A stretch of 64,000 bases of DNA. It comes from Microcella putealis. Its GTDB lineage: Bacteria; Actinomycetota; Actinomycetes; Actinomycetales; Microbacteriaceae. The DNA is taken from contig NZ_SGWW01000001.1 of the NCBI RefSeq assembly GCF_004216575.1, positions 434,001 to 498,000 on the forward strand. Direction: 5' to 3'. How positions within the stretch are numbered: position 1 is the first letter of the stretch; the number at the start of each line of letters is the position of its first letter. The notes beneath the pieces were generated by a model, which did no database searches, was not told the origin of the DNA, and saw nothing but the letters and a program-made list of their open reading frames with translations. Below are positions 32,974 to 40,326 of this stretch, in pieces. Position numbers and translations under genes: made by a program.

Positions 32974-33951
32974 GTGGGGTACGTCTACGCCCTGATCGCC
33001 GCAGTGCTGTTCGGGGCAAACGGCAGCGTCACGAAACTCACGATGGAGGCGGGGCTGAGCCCCGCGCAGGTCACGCAGTTTCGACTGGTCGGTACCGCGC
33101 TGATCGCCGGGGCGGTGCTGCTCATCATCGAGCGGCGAGCCTTCCGCGTGCCGAAGCAGCAGTGGCCGGTGCTCATCGTGCTCGGCATCGTGGGCGTGGC
33201 GCTGTTGCAGGCGACATACGCCGCCGCGGTGCAGCTTCTGCCGGTCGGCATCGCGCTGCTGCTCGAGTATCTCGCCGTGCTGTTTGTGGCGCTCGTCGCG
33301 TACTTCATCTTCCGTGAACCCGTGAAGGCGCGATTGTGGGTCGCCATTGTGCTGGTGCTCGCGGGCCTCGCCGTGGTCGCGCAGATTTGGTCGAGCACGC
33401 TCAACGTGGTCGGTGTGCTGCTGGCGCTTGCCGCGGCCGTCTGTCTGGCCACCTACTTCCTCGTGGGCGAGCGCCAGGTCGCAAAGACCTCGCCGCTCGC
33501 GGTGTCGTTCTGGACGATGCTGATCGCCGCCGTCTTTTGGGCGTTCGTCAGCGGCTGGTGGGAACTCGAGCCCGCGATCTTCGCGACCCCGGTCGATATC
33601 GGTGGCGTGCTCGGCGAGGCGACCGTGCCCATGGTTCTGCCCCTGCTGTGGAACGTGGTGCTGGGCTCGTTCGCCCCGTTCCTGCTGAGCCTCGCAGCCC
33701 TGCGGCACCTGCCCGCAACAGCGGCGGGCATCGTGGCCTCCAGCGAGGTGATCTTCGCATTCGCCGTCGCCTGGGTGTGGCTCGGCGAGGCGCTCGGCCC
33801 CGTGCAGATCATCGGCGCGGCCATCGTGCTCGTCGGAATCGTGCTGGCTCAAACCGCCCGCGTCGGCAAACGTGCCGTGGTCGATGCCGACCTCGCTCTC
33901 GATACCGGTCCCATTACGACGATCGCCGCCCGCGAGGCGTCCGCGGATTGA
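32974..33951 (+). CDS. EamA/DMT-family permease
   Basis: A 325-residue drug/metabolite transporter with ten hydrophobic helices in two EamA repeats. Repeat 1 starts GYVYALIAAVLFGANGSVTKL and ends before a short cytosolic linker. Repeat 2 contains LGSFAPFLLSLAALRHLPATAAGIVASSEVIFAF and the LGPVQIIGAAIVLVGIVLA ending (quoted in part). It probably exports amino acids or metabolites. The GTG is the codon immediately after the reductase stop, with no clear ribosome site, so it depends on coupling. Confidence 0.88.
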   Translation: MGYVYALIAAVLFGANGSVTKLTMEAGLSPAQVTQFRLVGTALIAGAVLLIIERRAFRVPKQQWPVLIVLGIVGVALLQATYAAAVQLLPVGIALLLEYLAVLFVALVAYFIFREPVKARLWVAIVLVLAGLAVVAQIWSSTLNVVGVLLALAAAVCLATYFLVGERQVAKTSPLAVSFWTMLIAAVFWAFVSGWWELEPAIFATPVDIGGVLGEATVPMVLPLLWNVVLGSFAPFLLSLAALRHLPATAAGIVASSEVIFAFAVAWVWLGEALGPVQIIGAAIVLVGIVLAQTARVGKRAVVDADLALDTGPITTIAAREASAD

Positions 33952-33965
33952 CCCCTACACGGGGG

Positions 33966-33971
33966 TAGCCT
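33966..33971 (+). promoter_or_regulatory. leaderless -10 (TAGCCT)
   Basis: TAGCCT is followed by 6 nt and the ATG at 33978. Confidence 0.5.
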
Positions 33972-33977
33972 TCCCGC

Positions 33978-34871
33978 ATGAACTGGGGGAACGACATCAT
34001 CGACTGGCTGGCCAGCGACGAGGGGCAGCAGGTGGTCGCCACGGCGATCGTGCCCGCCGTCGCCATCGTCGTCGCCGGCATCATTGCGGCGCTGATCGGC
34101 CGGGGGTCGACCAAGCGCGTCATCGCGCAGTATCAACGTGACGCGCTGACGGCCGCCGTGCAGGGCCTCGTGCTCGCTGGCCGAAAGGCCGCCAGCTGGA
34201 ACGCGATCGGCACCGTCGAGCGCGTTCAGGTCGACCACCTGATCGGGGAAGCCGAGACGCGCATCCGTCTCTTGCCCGTGCCCGGCGCCGCGCTCGCCGC
34301 GAACTGGTCAGCTCACCAGCTCGAAGACATGAAGCGCAATTCGGCCGGGTTCTCCTTCCAGGCCCAGCAGACGCTCGCCGAGTATCGCGACCGCCTCATC
34401 GCGTGGAACGAGAAGCCGCGCCGCGCCAAGAAGCTGTTCGGTGCCGACCTCGAGCGCTGGAAGTACGAAGCCGACCCCGACGAGCAGCGACTCGTCGCTG
34501 AGCAGGTCGAGTGGGAGACCGCCCGCGTGAACTCCGACCACGAGCGCAGCGTCGGCACGCCCGCCGCGGCTCAGGATGCGCGCCCCGCGCCGTCCGCGCC
34601 GGCGCCGGCTCCGCAGTCCCCGGCCGCCGCGTCTCCGGCATCCGCCCCGGCGCCCGCCGCGGCTCCCGCCCTCGCGCCCGCCGCCTACGCTCCGCCCCCT
34701 GCGGTCGCGCCGCCCACCGTCGCGCCCGCTACGGTCGTCGCGCCGGTTGCGGCGCCGCCGTCGACGCCGGCGAGCCCCTCGACGGATGCGGAGGCGAGCA
34801 GCGAGGACGCTCCGGAACCGAAGTCGGCCTCGAGCGTGCGCGAACGCACCCAGCCCGACCCCGAGATCTGA
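33978..34871 (+). CDS. membrane-anchored protein with Pro/Ala-rich tail
   Basis: A 297-residue protein with a single N-terminal membrane helix (about 18-40, VVATAIVPAVAIVVAGIIAALIG in part). A helical cytosolic region follows with LTAAVQGLVLAGRKAASW, TRIRLLPVPGAALAANWSAH and several basic helices (EKPRRAKKLFGADLERWKYE in part). From about residue 195 it becomes a low-complexity Pro/Ala/Ser tail ending in a charged segment. The pattern resembles proteins annotated only as hypothetical in Microbacteriaceae. No catalytic motif is visible. Confidence 0.7.
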   Translation: MNWGNDIIDWLASDEGQQVVATAIVPAVAIVVAGIIAALIGRGSTKRVIAQYQRDALTAAVQGLVLAGRKAASWNAIGTVERVQVDHLIGEAETRIRLLPVPGAALAANWSAHQLEDMKRNSAGFSFQAQQTLAEYRDRLIAWNEKPRRAKKLFGADLERWKYEADPDEQRLVAEQVEWETARVNSDHERSVGTPAAAQDARPAPSAPAPAPQSPAAASPASAPAPAAAPALAPAAYAPPPAVAPPTVAPATVVAPVAAPPSTPASPSTDAEASSEDAPEPKSASSVRERTQPDPEI

Positions 34872-34912
34872 GCCCTGACGCCCTCAGCGCTGACCCTCTC
34901 AGCACTGACCCG
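34872..34912. repeat. imperfect 15-nt direct repeats in convergent gap
   Basis: CCCTCAGCGCTGACC is followed directly by CTCTCAGCACTGACC (three or four changes) and a third degenerate unit CGCTAAGCGCC. Each includes a small CAGCnCTG dyad. It is not a clear terminator. Confidence 0.4.
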
Positions 34913-36334
34913 CTAAGCGCCGAGTGCCGCCTCCCCCGCGAGCACGCGCTCGTAGGCGCGGCGTGACCACATCGACACGTGGTGGTGCATTTCGGGGATC
35001 AAGGGCTCGTGCTCGGGCTTCATCAGCACGCTGCGCATGATGCGGGCGGTGGGCGCGTCGTCCTCGATCGCGATGCCGCGCATCCGGAGCTGTTCAGGTT
35101 TCACGACGTACGTCGCGAGATGCGTTTGCTGCGGACGCGCCGGAGCCGCCGCCATCTCGAAGATGGCGTGTGACACCTCGTCGAGCTGACGCATGGTCTG
35201 AACCCGTGGCAGGTAGGTGATGATGTCGGTCTCGGGTCGCTGGTACGGCTGCAGGATGTCGCTCTCGCTGATCAGCCCGTGCCAGGCCTGGGCTGCGCGG
35301 TAACCGGGGGCGATGATGGCGCCGAGGCCCGACATGGTGAGCGGGAAGACCTTCAGTGTCGCCCAGAGCGCCGCGGCGGAGGCTCCCCCGCGCGAACACT
35401 CGAGCTGGATCTCGCCGAAGTGGCGCTCAGTCGACGCGAAGTACGTGTACGGCGACTCGTGGTGGTAGAAGCGCAGAATCGACTGGTCGGGAAAGAGCAC
35501 CGCGCCGCAGCCATAGGGCTGCAGACCGTGCTTGTGCGGGTCGACGACGACACTGTCGGACTGCGCGATTGCCGCGTAGTGCCGCGCCGTCTCGGGGGCA
35601 AGCTCGCCCTGCAGGATCGTGAAGAAACCGCCGTACGCCGCGTCGACGTGCACGCGCGCGCCGTACTGGCGGGCGAGGGGGATGATGTCGGCGAGCGGGT
35701 CGACGGCGCCAAGCCCCGTCGTTCCGAGCGTGGCGACGACGGCGCCGATCTCGCGCGTGCGCAAGACCTCCTCGAGCGCGTCGAGCGACATGCGGCCGTC
35801 GGCCTCGGTCGGGATGCTCACCGTCTCGATGCCGAGCACCTCGCCCATGCGCGAGTGCGTGTAGTGCGAGTCGGCGCTGTGCGCGATCGCCGCCCCCGGC
35901 CGAATCTCGCGGCAGATCCAGAGCGCCTCAAGGTTCGCGGTCGTGCCGCTCCAGGTGAGGTGGCCCATGTAGTCCTCGCCGAGGCCAAACATGGCGGCGA
36001 GCTGGTCGAGCACCTCGTGTTCCATCTGCGTCGTCGCGCGGCTCGCGTCAATCGAGTGGTTGTTCGGATTGATCTGCATCGTCGCGAGGTAGGCGGCCAT
36101 CGCGACCGGGTGCGGAGGCTTCAGCATCTGGCCCGCATACTGCGGGTGAAAGTACGGAAAGTCGGCGTCGAGCCGCTCGATCAGCTCACCGAGCACCGAC
36201 TCAACCTGCTGCGGGTCGACGTGCGTCGCCTCGTGCGACTGCCAGTCGCCGTATGTCGCCTTCAGATCGTCGATGCCAGTGATGACCTGGGGGGCGAGTT
36301 CGGCCAGAGACATGGCGCGTTTGCGTGACGACAC
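34913..36334 (-). CDS. PLP-dependent decarboxylase (group II, glutamate/tyrosine decarboxylase-like)
   Basis: A 473-residue fold-type I PLP enzyme. The Schiff-base Lys is in VVDPHKHGLQPYGCG. The cofactor-stacking and Asp contacts are in HVDAAYGGFFTI, and a Gly/Ser/Thr phosphate cup in LTWSGTTANLEAL. N-terminal blocks FPYFHPQYAGQMLKPPHPVA and HSIDASRATTQMEHEVLDQLA match aromatic-amino-acid/glutamate decarboxylases and related aspartate decarboxylases. The GTG at 36334 has GAAGGAG 6 nt upstream. The true substrate cannot be fixed: Glu, Asp, Tyr or cysteine sulfinate are all possible. Confidence 0.85.
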   Translation of the reverse strand: MSSRKRAMSLAELAPQVITGIDDLKATYGDWQSHEATHVDPQQVESVLGELIERLDADFPYFHPQYAGQMLKPPHPVAMAAYLATMQINPNNHSIDASRATTQMEHEVLDQLAAMFGLGEDYMGHLTWSGTTANLEALWICREIRPGAAIAHSADSHYTHSRMGEVLGIETVSIPTEADGRMSLDALEEVLRTREIGAVVATLGTTGLGAVDPLADIIPLARQYGARVHVDAAYGGFFTILQGELAPETARHYAAIAQSDSVVVDPHKHGLQPYGCGAVLFPDQSILRFYHHESPYTYFASTERHFGEIQLECSRGGASAAALWATLKVFPLTMSGLGAIIAPGYRAAQAWHGLISESDILQPYQRPETDIITYLPRVQTMRQLDEVSHAIFEMAAAPARPQQTHLATYVVKPEQLRMRGIAIEDDAPTARIMRSVLMKPEHEPLIPEMHHHVSMWSRRAYERVLAGEAALGA

Positions 36335-36448
36335 ACCGCACTCCTTCGTGTGGATGAACGGGGCGCGGTCGACGGGTCAGTCGCGGCCCCGGGTGGTTGC
36401 GATGGAGTCTAGCGAGTGTCGTTAGGGGCCGTACGAGATTCGCTGTCG

Positions 36449-36521
36449 CGCCCTCGGCAGGAATCGAACCTGCGACCAAGAGATTAGAAGGCTCCTGCTC
36501 TATCCGCTGAGCTACGAGGGC
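36449..36521 (-). tRNA. tRNA-Arg (anticodon UCU)
   Basis: A 73-nt cloverleaf on the minus strand. Acceptor GCCCTCG pairs with CGAGGGC, the D-arm contains AGCTCAGCGG, the anticodon loop is CTTCTAA (anticodon TCT), the T-arm GGTTCGATTCC, discriminator G. No CCA is encoded. It reads codon AGA (and AGG weakly), which is rare in this GC-rich sequence. Confidence 0.95.
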
Positions 36522-36598
36522 TAGTCGTTCGGGTCTCAAGGCTACCGGAGCGGCGCGCCCCGCCCCGGGGTGCGCGACGCTTCCGTACCGCGGCGCGT

Positions 36599-37267
36599 AT
36601 GACCTACGAACGCTGGTCTCGCCTCGCTGAATGGCCCATCGCGGCCGCCGCTCTCGTCTTTCTCGGCGTCTACGCCTTCCTCGTCATCGCTGAGCCGACG
36701 GGCGCGACGCTCATCGCCATCGATGTCGCCCTGCTCGTGTTGTGGGCGGTGTTCGCCGTCGACTACGTGATGCGGTTGCTCCTGGCACGCCCGCGGGGGC
36801 GGTGGTTCGTGCGCAACATTCCGCTCCTGCTGATGGTCTTGCTGCCGTTCTTCCGCTCGCTGTATCTGCTGCGGCTCATCACGGTGTTGCGGGTGCTGCG
36901 CGCGGCGACCGGCGCGGCCTTCCGCGGGCGCGTGGCGATCTATGTCTCTGTGTCTGCGGTGATCATCGTGGTGATCGGAGCGCTCGGGGTGCTCGACGCC
37001 GAGCAGAATGCGCCGGGAGCACTCATCACGTCTTTCCCCGATGCGGTGTGGTGGGCGCTCGTGACCATCACAACCGTCGGTTATGGAGACCTGTACCCGG
37101 TGACGGGCCTCGGCCGGACGATCGCCACCGGCATGATGGTCGCCGGTATCGCCCTGGTGGGGTCTGTCACCGCGACATTCGCGTCGTGGTTTGTCGAGCA
37201 AGCGGGCAAGAAGCCCGCGTCGGCGTCAGTCGGCGACGCCCGCGAGGGCGGTCAGCAGGCGCGGTAG
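36599..37267 (+). CDS. small voltage-gated-like potassium channel
   Basis: A 222-residue ion channel with six hydrophobic segments. Segments 1-3 include FAVDYVMRLLLARPRGRW. A basic, S4-like helix follows (SLYLLRLITVLRVLRAATG, four Arg). Then come the pore helix and the selectivity filter TTVGYGD in WWALVTITTVGYGDLYPVTG. There is no C-terminal RCK or cyclic-nucleotide domain. It probably forms a tetrameric K+-selective channel. The last 42 bp overlap the tail of the convergent thioredoxin-like gene. Confidence 0.9.
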   Translation: MTYERWSRLAEWPIAAAALVFLGVYAFLVIAEPTGATLIAIDVALLVLWAVFAVDYVMRLLLARPRGRWFVRNIPLLLMVLLPFFRSLYLLRLITVLRVLRAATGAAFRGRVAIYVSVSAVIIVVIGALGVLDAEQNAPGALITSFPDAVWWALVTITTVGYGDLYPVTGLGRTIATGMMVAGIALVGSVTATFASWFVEQAGKKPASASVGDAREGGQQAR

Positions 37268-37489
37268 CGTCGGCACCCCCTCGGCTCGCAGGTACTCGCC
37301 GCCGTCGGCGTCATAGATCACCGTGGTCGGGGTGGAGCGGATGCCGAGCTCGGCCGCGCGCTGCTGGTGCGCCGCCACATCGCGTTCGTCGACCTCGAGG
37401 GCGGGCACGAGCCGCTGCGCTTCGGCGACCACCTCGCGGGCGCGATGGCACGGGTCACAGAAGGCGGAGGTGTAGAGCTCGAGTCGCAC
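37226..37489 (-). CDS. thioredoxin/glutaredoxin-like protein, CDPC active site
   Basis: An 87-residue thioredoxin-fold protein. The start is MRLELYTSAFCDPCHRAREV with active site CDPC (residues about 11-14), the cis-Pro loop is RSTPTTVIYDADG and the terminal helix follows. It probably acts as a low-molecular-weight disulfide oxidoreductase. The GTG at 37489 has GATGAGGGG just upstream, though close. A much longer frame to 38188 is antisense to the SGNH gene. It overlaps the K+ channel gene tail-to-tail at 37226-37267. Confidence 0.8.
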   Translation of the reverse strand: MRLELYTSAFCDPCHRAREVVAEAQRLVPALEVDERDVAAHQQRAAELGIRSTPTTVIYDADGGEYLRAEGVPTLPRLLTALAGVAD

Positions 37490-37537
37490 CCCCTCATCGT
37501 AGGGCGGCCCGTTTCGCGAACGCCGGGTGAATAGTGC

Positions 37538-38287
37538 GTGACGGAACCCCAGAAGCTGCGAAAAACGCACCAAGCGCTCGCCCACGCCCTCCACACTGGC
37601 CGCGTGAAGGTGTGGATGCGCGTGCGCGCTCTCGGCGACTCCGCCAGCGTCATGCGGCGCGACGACGCGGCGCTGCCGCCGCGCGACGAGCAGTTGACGT
37701 GGGTCGATCGCGTCGCGGACGCACTGGACGCTGTCTCGCCGAGCCGCGCATCCGGAGCTCATTCTGCGGAAAATCGACGCAGCGCCTGCGTGCGCTCGTT
37801 CGCCCGAGAGGGCGCGCGTGTCGCCGATGTCGTCGAGCGGCAGGTTCCCCTCGCACTGGCCGACCAGGCCGACCTCGTCTTCATCATGGCGGGCACTCAC
37901 GAACTGTTGGCCGGCCGCTCGTCGCCCGAGACCCTCGCCGACCGCGTCGACGCCTCGGTTGCCGAGTTGCGCGGCGCCGGAAGCGACGTGGTGCTCATCT
38001 CGACCCTGGCCACGTCGTCGGCCCTCGTTCCCCGGCGCCGCCTCGAAGGCAGCGCCGAGTTCACCTCCGAGCTGTGGTGGATCGCCCGCGCCCGCGGCGC
38101 CACCGTCGTCGACGCGTGGAGCATTCCGGATGTCCGCGCCCGCCCGCTCGGTGCGGTCGAGCGCGTCACCCTCGACGCGGCGGGGCACAGGATGCTCGCC
38201 CGGCGCGTCATCGAGGCGCTCGGCGTGCCGTACCGCGACGGGCTGCTCCCACCCGTGTCGGAGGCCGCCAGTAGACTGCCCGGGTGA
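37538..38287 (+). CDS. SGNH/GDSL-like hydrolase with altered block III
   Basis: A 249-residue SGNH-fold protein. Block I is RALGDSASVM (nucleophile Ser). The region VFIMAGTHELLAG aligns with block III (GxNE) but has His in place of Asn. Block V is TLDAAGHRMLARRV with Asp and His. Loss of the oxyanion-hole Asn leaves activity questionable. The start is uncertain: GTG 37538, GTG 37604 and ATG 37619 (preceded by GAAGG) all precede GDS. The last GTGA is shared with the orn start, so the pair is coupled. No signal peptide is evident. Confidence 0.7.
   Translation: MTEPQKLRKTHQALAHALHTGRVKVWMRVRALGDSASVMRRDDAALPPRDEQLTWVDRVADALDAVSPSRASGAHSAENRRSACVRSFAREGARVADVVERQVPLALADQADLVFIMAGTHELLAGRSSPETLADRVDASVAELRGAGSDVVLISTLATSSALVPRRRLEGSAEFTSELWWIARARGATVVDAWSIPDVRARPLGAVERVTLDAAGHRMLARRVIEALGVPYRDGLLPPVSEAASRLPG
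38272..38277 (+). promoter_or_regulatory. leaderless -10 (TAGACT) for orn
   Basis: TAGACT is followed by 6 nt and the GTG at 38284, inside the 3' end of the SGNH gene. Confidence 0.55.
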
Positions 38288-38925
38288 GTGCAGCCAACGA
38301 CCGTCTCGTCTGGATCGATTGCGAGATGACGGGGCTCGACCTGTCTGTCGATGAACTCGTCGAAGTCGCGGTGGTAATCACCGACTACGAGCTTGAGCCC
38401 GTGCACCCCGGCTTTTCGATCGTCATCGCGCCAAGCCCCACCGCGCTGGCCAATATGGGCGACTTCGTGCGCGAGATGCACGAGACCTCCGGGCTGCTCG
38501 ACGAGCTGGCGCTGGGCGCTGAGCTCGCCGACGCCGAAAAGGCGGTGCTCGACTACATCGTCGAGCACGTGCCGACGGCGGGCAGCGCCCCGCTCGCGGG
38601 CAACACGATCGGCACCGATCGGGCCTTCCTGCAGCGATTCATGCCGTCGGTCGACGCCCACCTGCACTACCGATCCGTCGACGTGTCGTCGATCAAAGAG
38701 CTGTCGCGCCGATGGTTTCCCCGGGTGTACTTCAACGCTCCGGCGAAGCACGGCGGGCACCGCGCGCTTGCCGACATCCTCGAGTCGATTCGCGAACTCG
38801 CCTACTACCGGCAGGCCGCATTCGTCGCCGACCCGGGCCCCAGCTCTGACGAGGCGCAGGCCACCGCGGCCACCGTCGTCGAGGCCTGGGCCGAGCGACT
38901 GCCCGTGGTGCGCAGCGAGCACTAG
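38284..38925 (+). CDS. orn: oligoribonuclease
   Basis: DEDDh 3'-5' exonuclease of 213 residues that degrades 2-5-nt RNAs, including pGpG. Motifs: ExoI WIDCEMTGLD (Asp and Glu), ExoII region with NTIGTDRAFLQRFMP, ExoIII KHGGHRALADILESI (His and Asp). The substrate-binding strand is YRSVDVSSIKELSRRW. The GTG start is leaderless-spaced. tRNA-His follows 40 nt downstream. Confidence 0.95.
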   Translation: MSAANDRLVWIDCEMTGLDLSVDELVEVAVVITDYELEPVHPGFSIVIAPSPTALANMGDFVREMHETSGLLDELALGAELADAEKAVLDYIVEHVPTAGSAPLAGNTIGTDRAFLQRFMPSVDAHLHYRSVDVSSIKELSRRWFPRVYFNAPAKHGGHRALADILESIRELAYYRQAAFVADPGPSSDEAQATAATVVEAWAERLPVVRSEH

Positions 38926-38966
38926 CCTGTACTACCATTGACCGGTCGCACCTGGTGCGGCACACG

Positions 38967-39042
38967 GTGGGTATAGCTCAGTCGGTAGAGCGCCTGGTTG
39001 TGGTCCAGGAGGTCGCGGGTTCAAGCCCCGTTACTCACCCCA
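38967..39042 (+). tRNA. tRNA-His (anticodon GUG), CCA encoded
   Basis: Acceptor GTGGGTA pairs with TACTCAC (one G-U), D-arm AGCTCAGTCGG, anticodon loop TTGTGGT (GTG), T-arm GGGTTCAAGCCCC, C73 then CCA at 39040-39042. The extra identity base G-1 is encoded at 38966. A strong terminator follows at 39048. Confidence 0.96.
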
Positions 39043-39047
39043 AGATG

Positions 39048-39080
39048 AAGGCCCCGCGGGTTCCGCGGGGCCTTTACTTC
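39048..39080 (+). terminator. intrinsic terminator after tRNA-His
   Basis: A 12-bp stem AAGGCCCCGCGG / CCGCGGGGCCTT with 3-nt loop GTT (39060-39062), followed by TTTACTTC. Confidence 0.9.
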
Positions 39081-39120
39081 TCTCCGGAGGCGCCGCACAC
39101 GCGTGAGGAACAATGGAAGC

Positions 39121-39414
39121 ATGACCACCGCTCCGACCCTCGACGCCTCGCGCGTCGAGCTTCCGCTGCACGCGGCCGAAGTGCCGTGGCGCACCGTCGT
39201 CTGGAACGACCCGGTCAACCTCATGAGCTACGTCTCGTGGGTCTTTCGCCGACACTTCGGTTTCGACCAGCCGACCGCCGAGCGCCTCATGATGCAGGTG
39301 CACACCGACGGCCGCGCCGTGCTCGCCGAGGGCAACCGCGAGCAGATGGAACGCCACGTCGAGGCGATGCACGAGTACGGCCTCTGGGCCACCGTCGAAA
39401 AGGTCGAACGATGA
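39121..39414 (+). CDS. clpS: ATP-dependent Clp protease adaptor ClpS
   Basis: A 97-residue N-recognin adaptor that delivers N-end-rule substrates to ClpC/ClpA-ClpP. A flexible N-terminal extension is followed by WRTVVWNDPVNLMSYV (WND substrate pocket), FRRHFGFD, the MMQVHTDGRAVL hinge with conserved His and the MERHVEAMHEYGLWATVE ending. The ATG at 39121 is chosen over 39103. Its stop overlaps the DUF2017 start by 4 nt, the standard actinobacterial gene pair. Confidence 0.95.
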   Translation: MTTAPTLDASRVELPLHAAEVPWRTVVWNDPVNLMSYVSWVFRRHFGFDQPTAERLMMQVHTDGRAVLAEGNREQMERHVEAMHEYGLWATVEKVER

Positions 39415-39905
39415 GGGGTTTCGTCGCCGAGGGCGAGCGGTACCGGGCGATTCTCGAACCGGCCGAAGCGCGCATCCTCATCTCGCTCGGAGAGCAGCTG
39501 TCGCAGCTGTACGCCGACGGGCTCGCCGGCGACCCTCTCGCCGAGCAGGCGCTCACCCGCGTGCTGCCTGACGCGTACCGCGACGATGAGGAGGCGGCCG
39601 CCGAGTGGCGCGAGCTGAGCCGACGAGGGCTGATCGAGCGAAAGGCCGGTTTCGCGGCCGCGTTCACCGAGCCGCTTCGGGCCGTCGCGGACTCCACGAC
39701 GCCGACGGCGGTCACGCTCACCGAGGGCGGGGCGATCGACTGGATGCGCGCGATCGGCGATCTGCGCCTGATCCTCGCCGAGCGGCTCGGCATCGTCGTC
39801 GACGGCGACGAGGGCCAGGGTGGGCCCGAGGGCGCCGCCGAGTTGTATGCGTGGCTGGCGTGGATGCAGGACGACCTGGTTCGGGTGCTTGATGCTCCCC
39901 GATGA
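39411..39905 (+). CDS. DUF2017 family protein
   Basis: A 164-residue helical protein of the DUF2017 family almost always found behind clpS in actinobacteria. Features: GERYRAILEPAEARILISLGEQL, RVLPDAYRDDEEAAAEWRELS, then a helix DWMRAIGDLRLILAERLGI and YAWLAWMQDDLVRVL at the end. The ATG overlaps the clpS stop (ATGA). Its 3' end overlaps the next gene by 14 bp. Its function is unknown; the constant linkage suggests a role near Clp proteolysis. Confidence 0.88.
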   Translation: MRGFVAEGERYRAILEPAEARILISLGEQLSQLYADGLAGDPLAEQALTRVLPDAYRDDEEAAAEWRELSRRGLIERKAGFAAAFTEPLRAVADSTTPTAVTLTEGGAIDWMRAIGDLRLILAERLGIVVDGDEGQGGPEGAAELYAWLAWMQDDLVRVLDAPR

Positions 39906-40311
39906 CCCGGATGCGCATCCGCCCGAATCGGACGACGAACGCACCGAGAGCGGTGCGGCTTTGTCGCTGACCGAGGAGGAGTTCGAGCGTCTCGTCGTTG
40001 ACGAGCTCGACGCGCTGCCCGATGAAATGGTGGAGGGCCTCGACAACGTCATCTTCGTGACCGAGGCGCGGCCGGAGGACGGATCGCTCGACCTCCTCGG
40101 CCTGTACGAGGGGGTGGCGTTGACCGACCGCGGGCAGTACGGATTCGGTGAGTTACCCGACCGCATCATCCTGTACCGCGAGCCGCTCATCGCACACGCG
40201 GGTGGCGAGCTCGACGAGTTGCGCGAGCAAATCCACATCACGCTGGTACACGAGATCGCGCATTTTTATGGAATCGATGACGAGGAGCTCCATCGCCTCG
40301 GATGGGGATGA
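39892..40311 (+). CDS. zincin-like metallopeptidase family protein (minimal)
   Basis: A 139-residue acidic protein with the zinc-protease motif VHEIAHFYGID (HExxH). Upstream strands include LYEGVALTDRG and DRIILYREPL, matching the minimal 'metallopeptidase / DUF1025-like' family encoded downstream of clpS-DUF2017. The start MLPDDPDAHP (39892) overlaps the DUF2017 stop by 14 bp, implying translational coupling. A third zinc ligand is probably the Glu in DEELHRLG or a nearby His. The substrate is unknown. Confidence 0.85.
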   Translation: MLPDDPDAHPPESDDERTESGAALSLTEEEFERLVVDELDALPDEMVEGLDNVIFVTEARPEDGSLDLLGLYEGVALTDRGQYGFGELPDRIILYREPLIAHAGGELDELREQIHITLVHEIAHFYGIDDEELHRLGWG

Positions 40312-40313
40312 AC

Positions 40314-40319
40314 TAGCCT
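40314..40319 (+). promoter_or_regulatory. leaderless -10 (TAGCCT)
   Basis: TAGCCT is followed by 7 nt and the ATG at 40327. It lies just after the stop of the zincin gene. Confidence 0.5.
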
Positions 40320-40326
40320 CGCTGGC

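Noticed and set aside
31402..33852. An open minus-strand frame of 816 codons
   Set aside because: Only the last 175 codons encode MsrA. The rest is antisense to the aldo/keto reductase and EamA genes, is His/Arg/Gln-rich and matches no family. It is a GC-bias artefact.
34872..34912. Short tandem repeats as a CRISPR remnant or mobile-element end
   Set aside because: Units are 15 nt, contiguous and imperfect, with no spacers, no cas genes and no target-site duplication.
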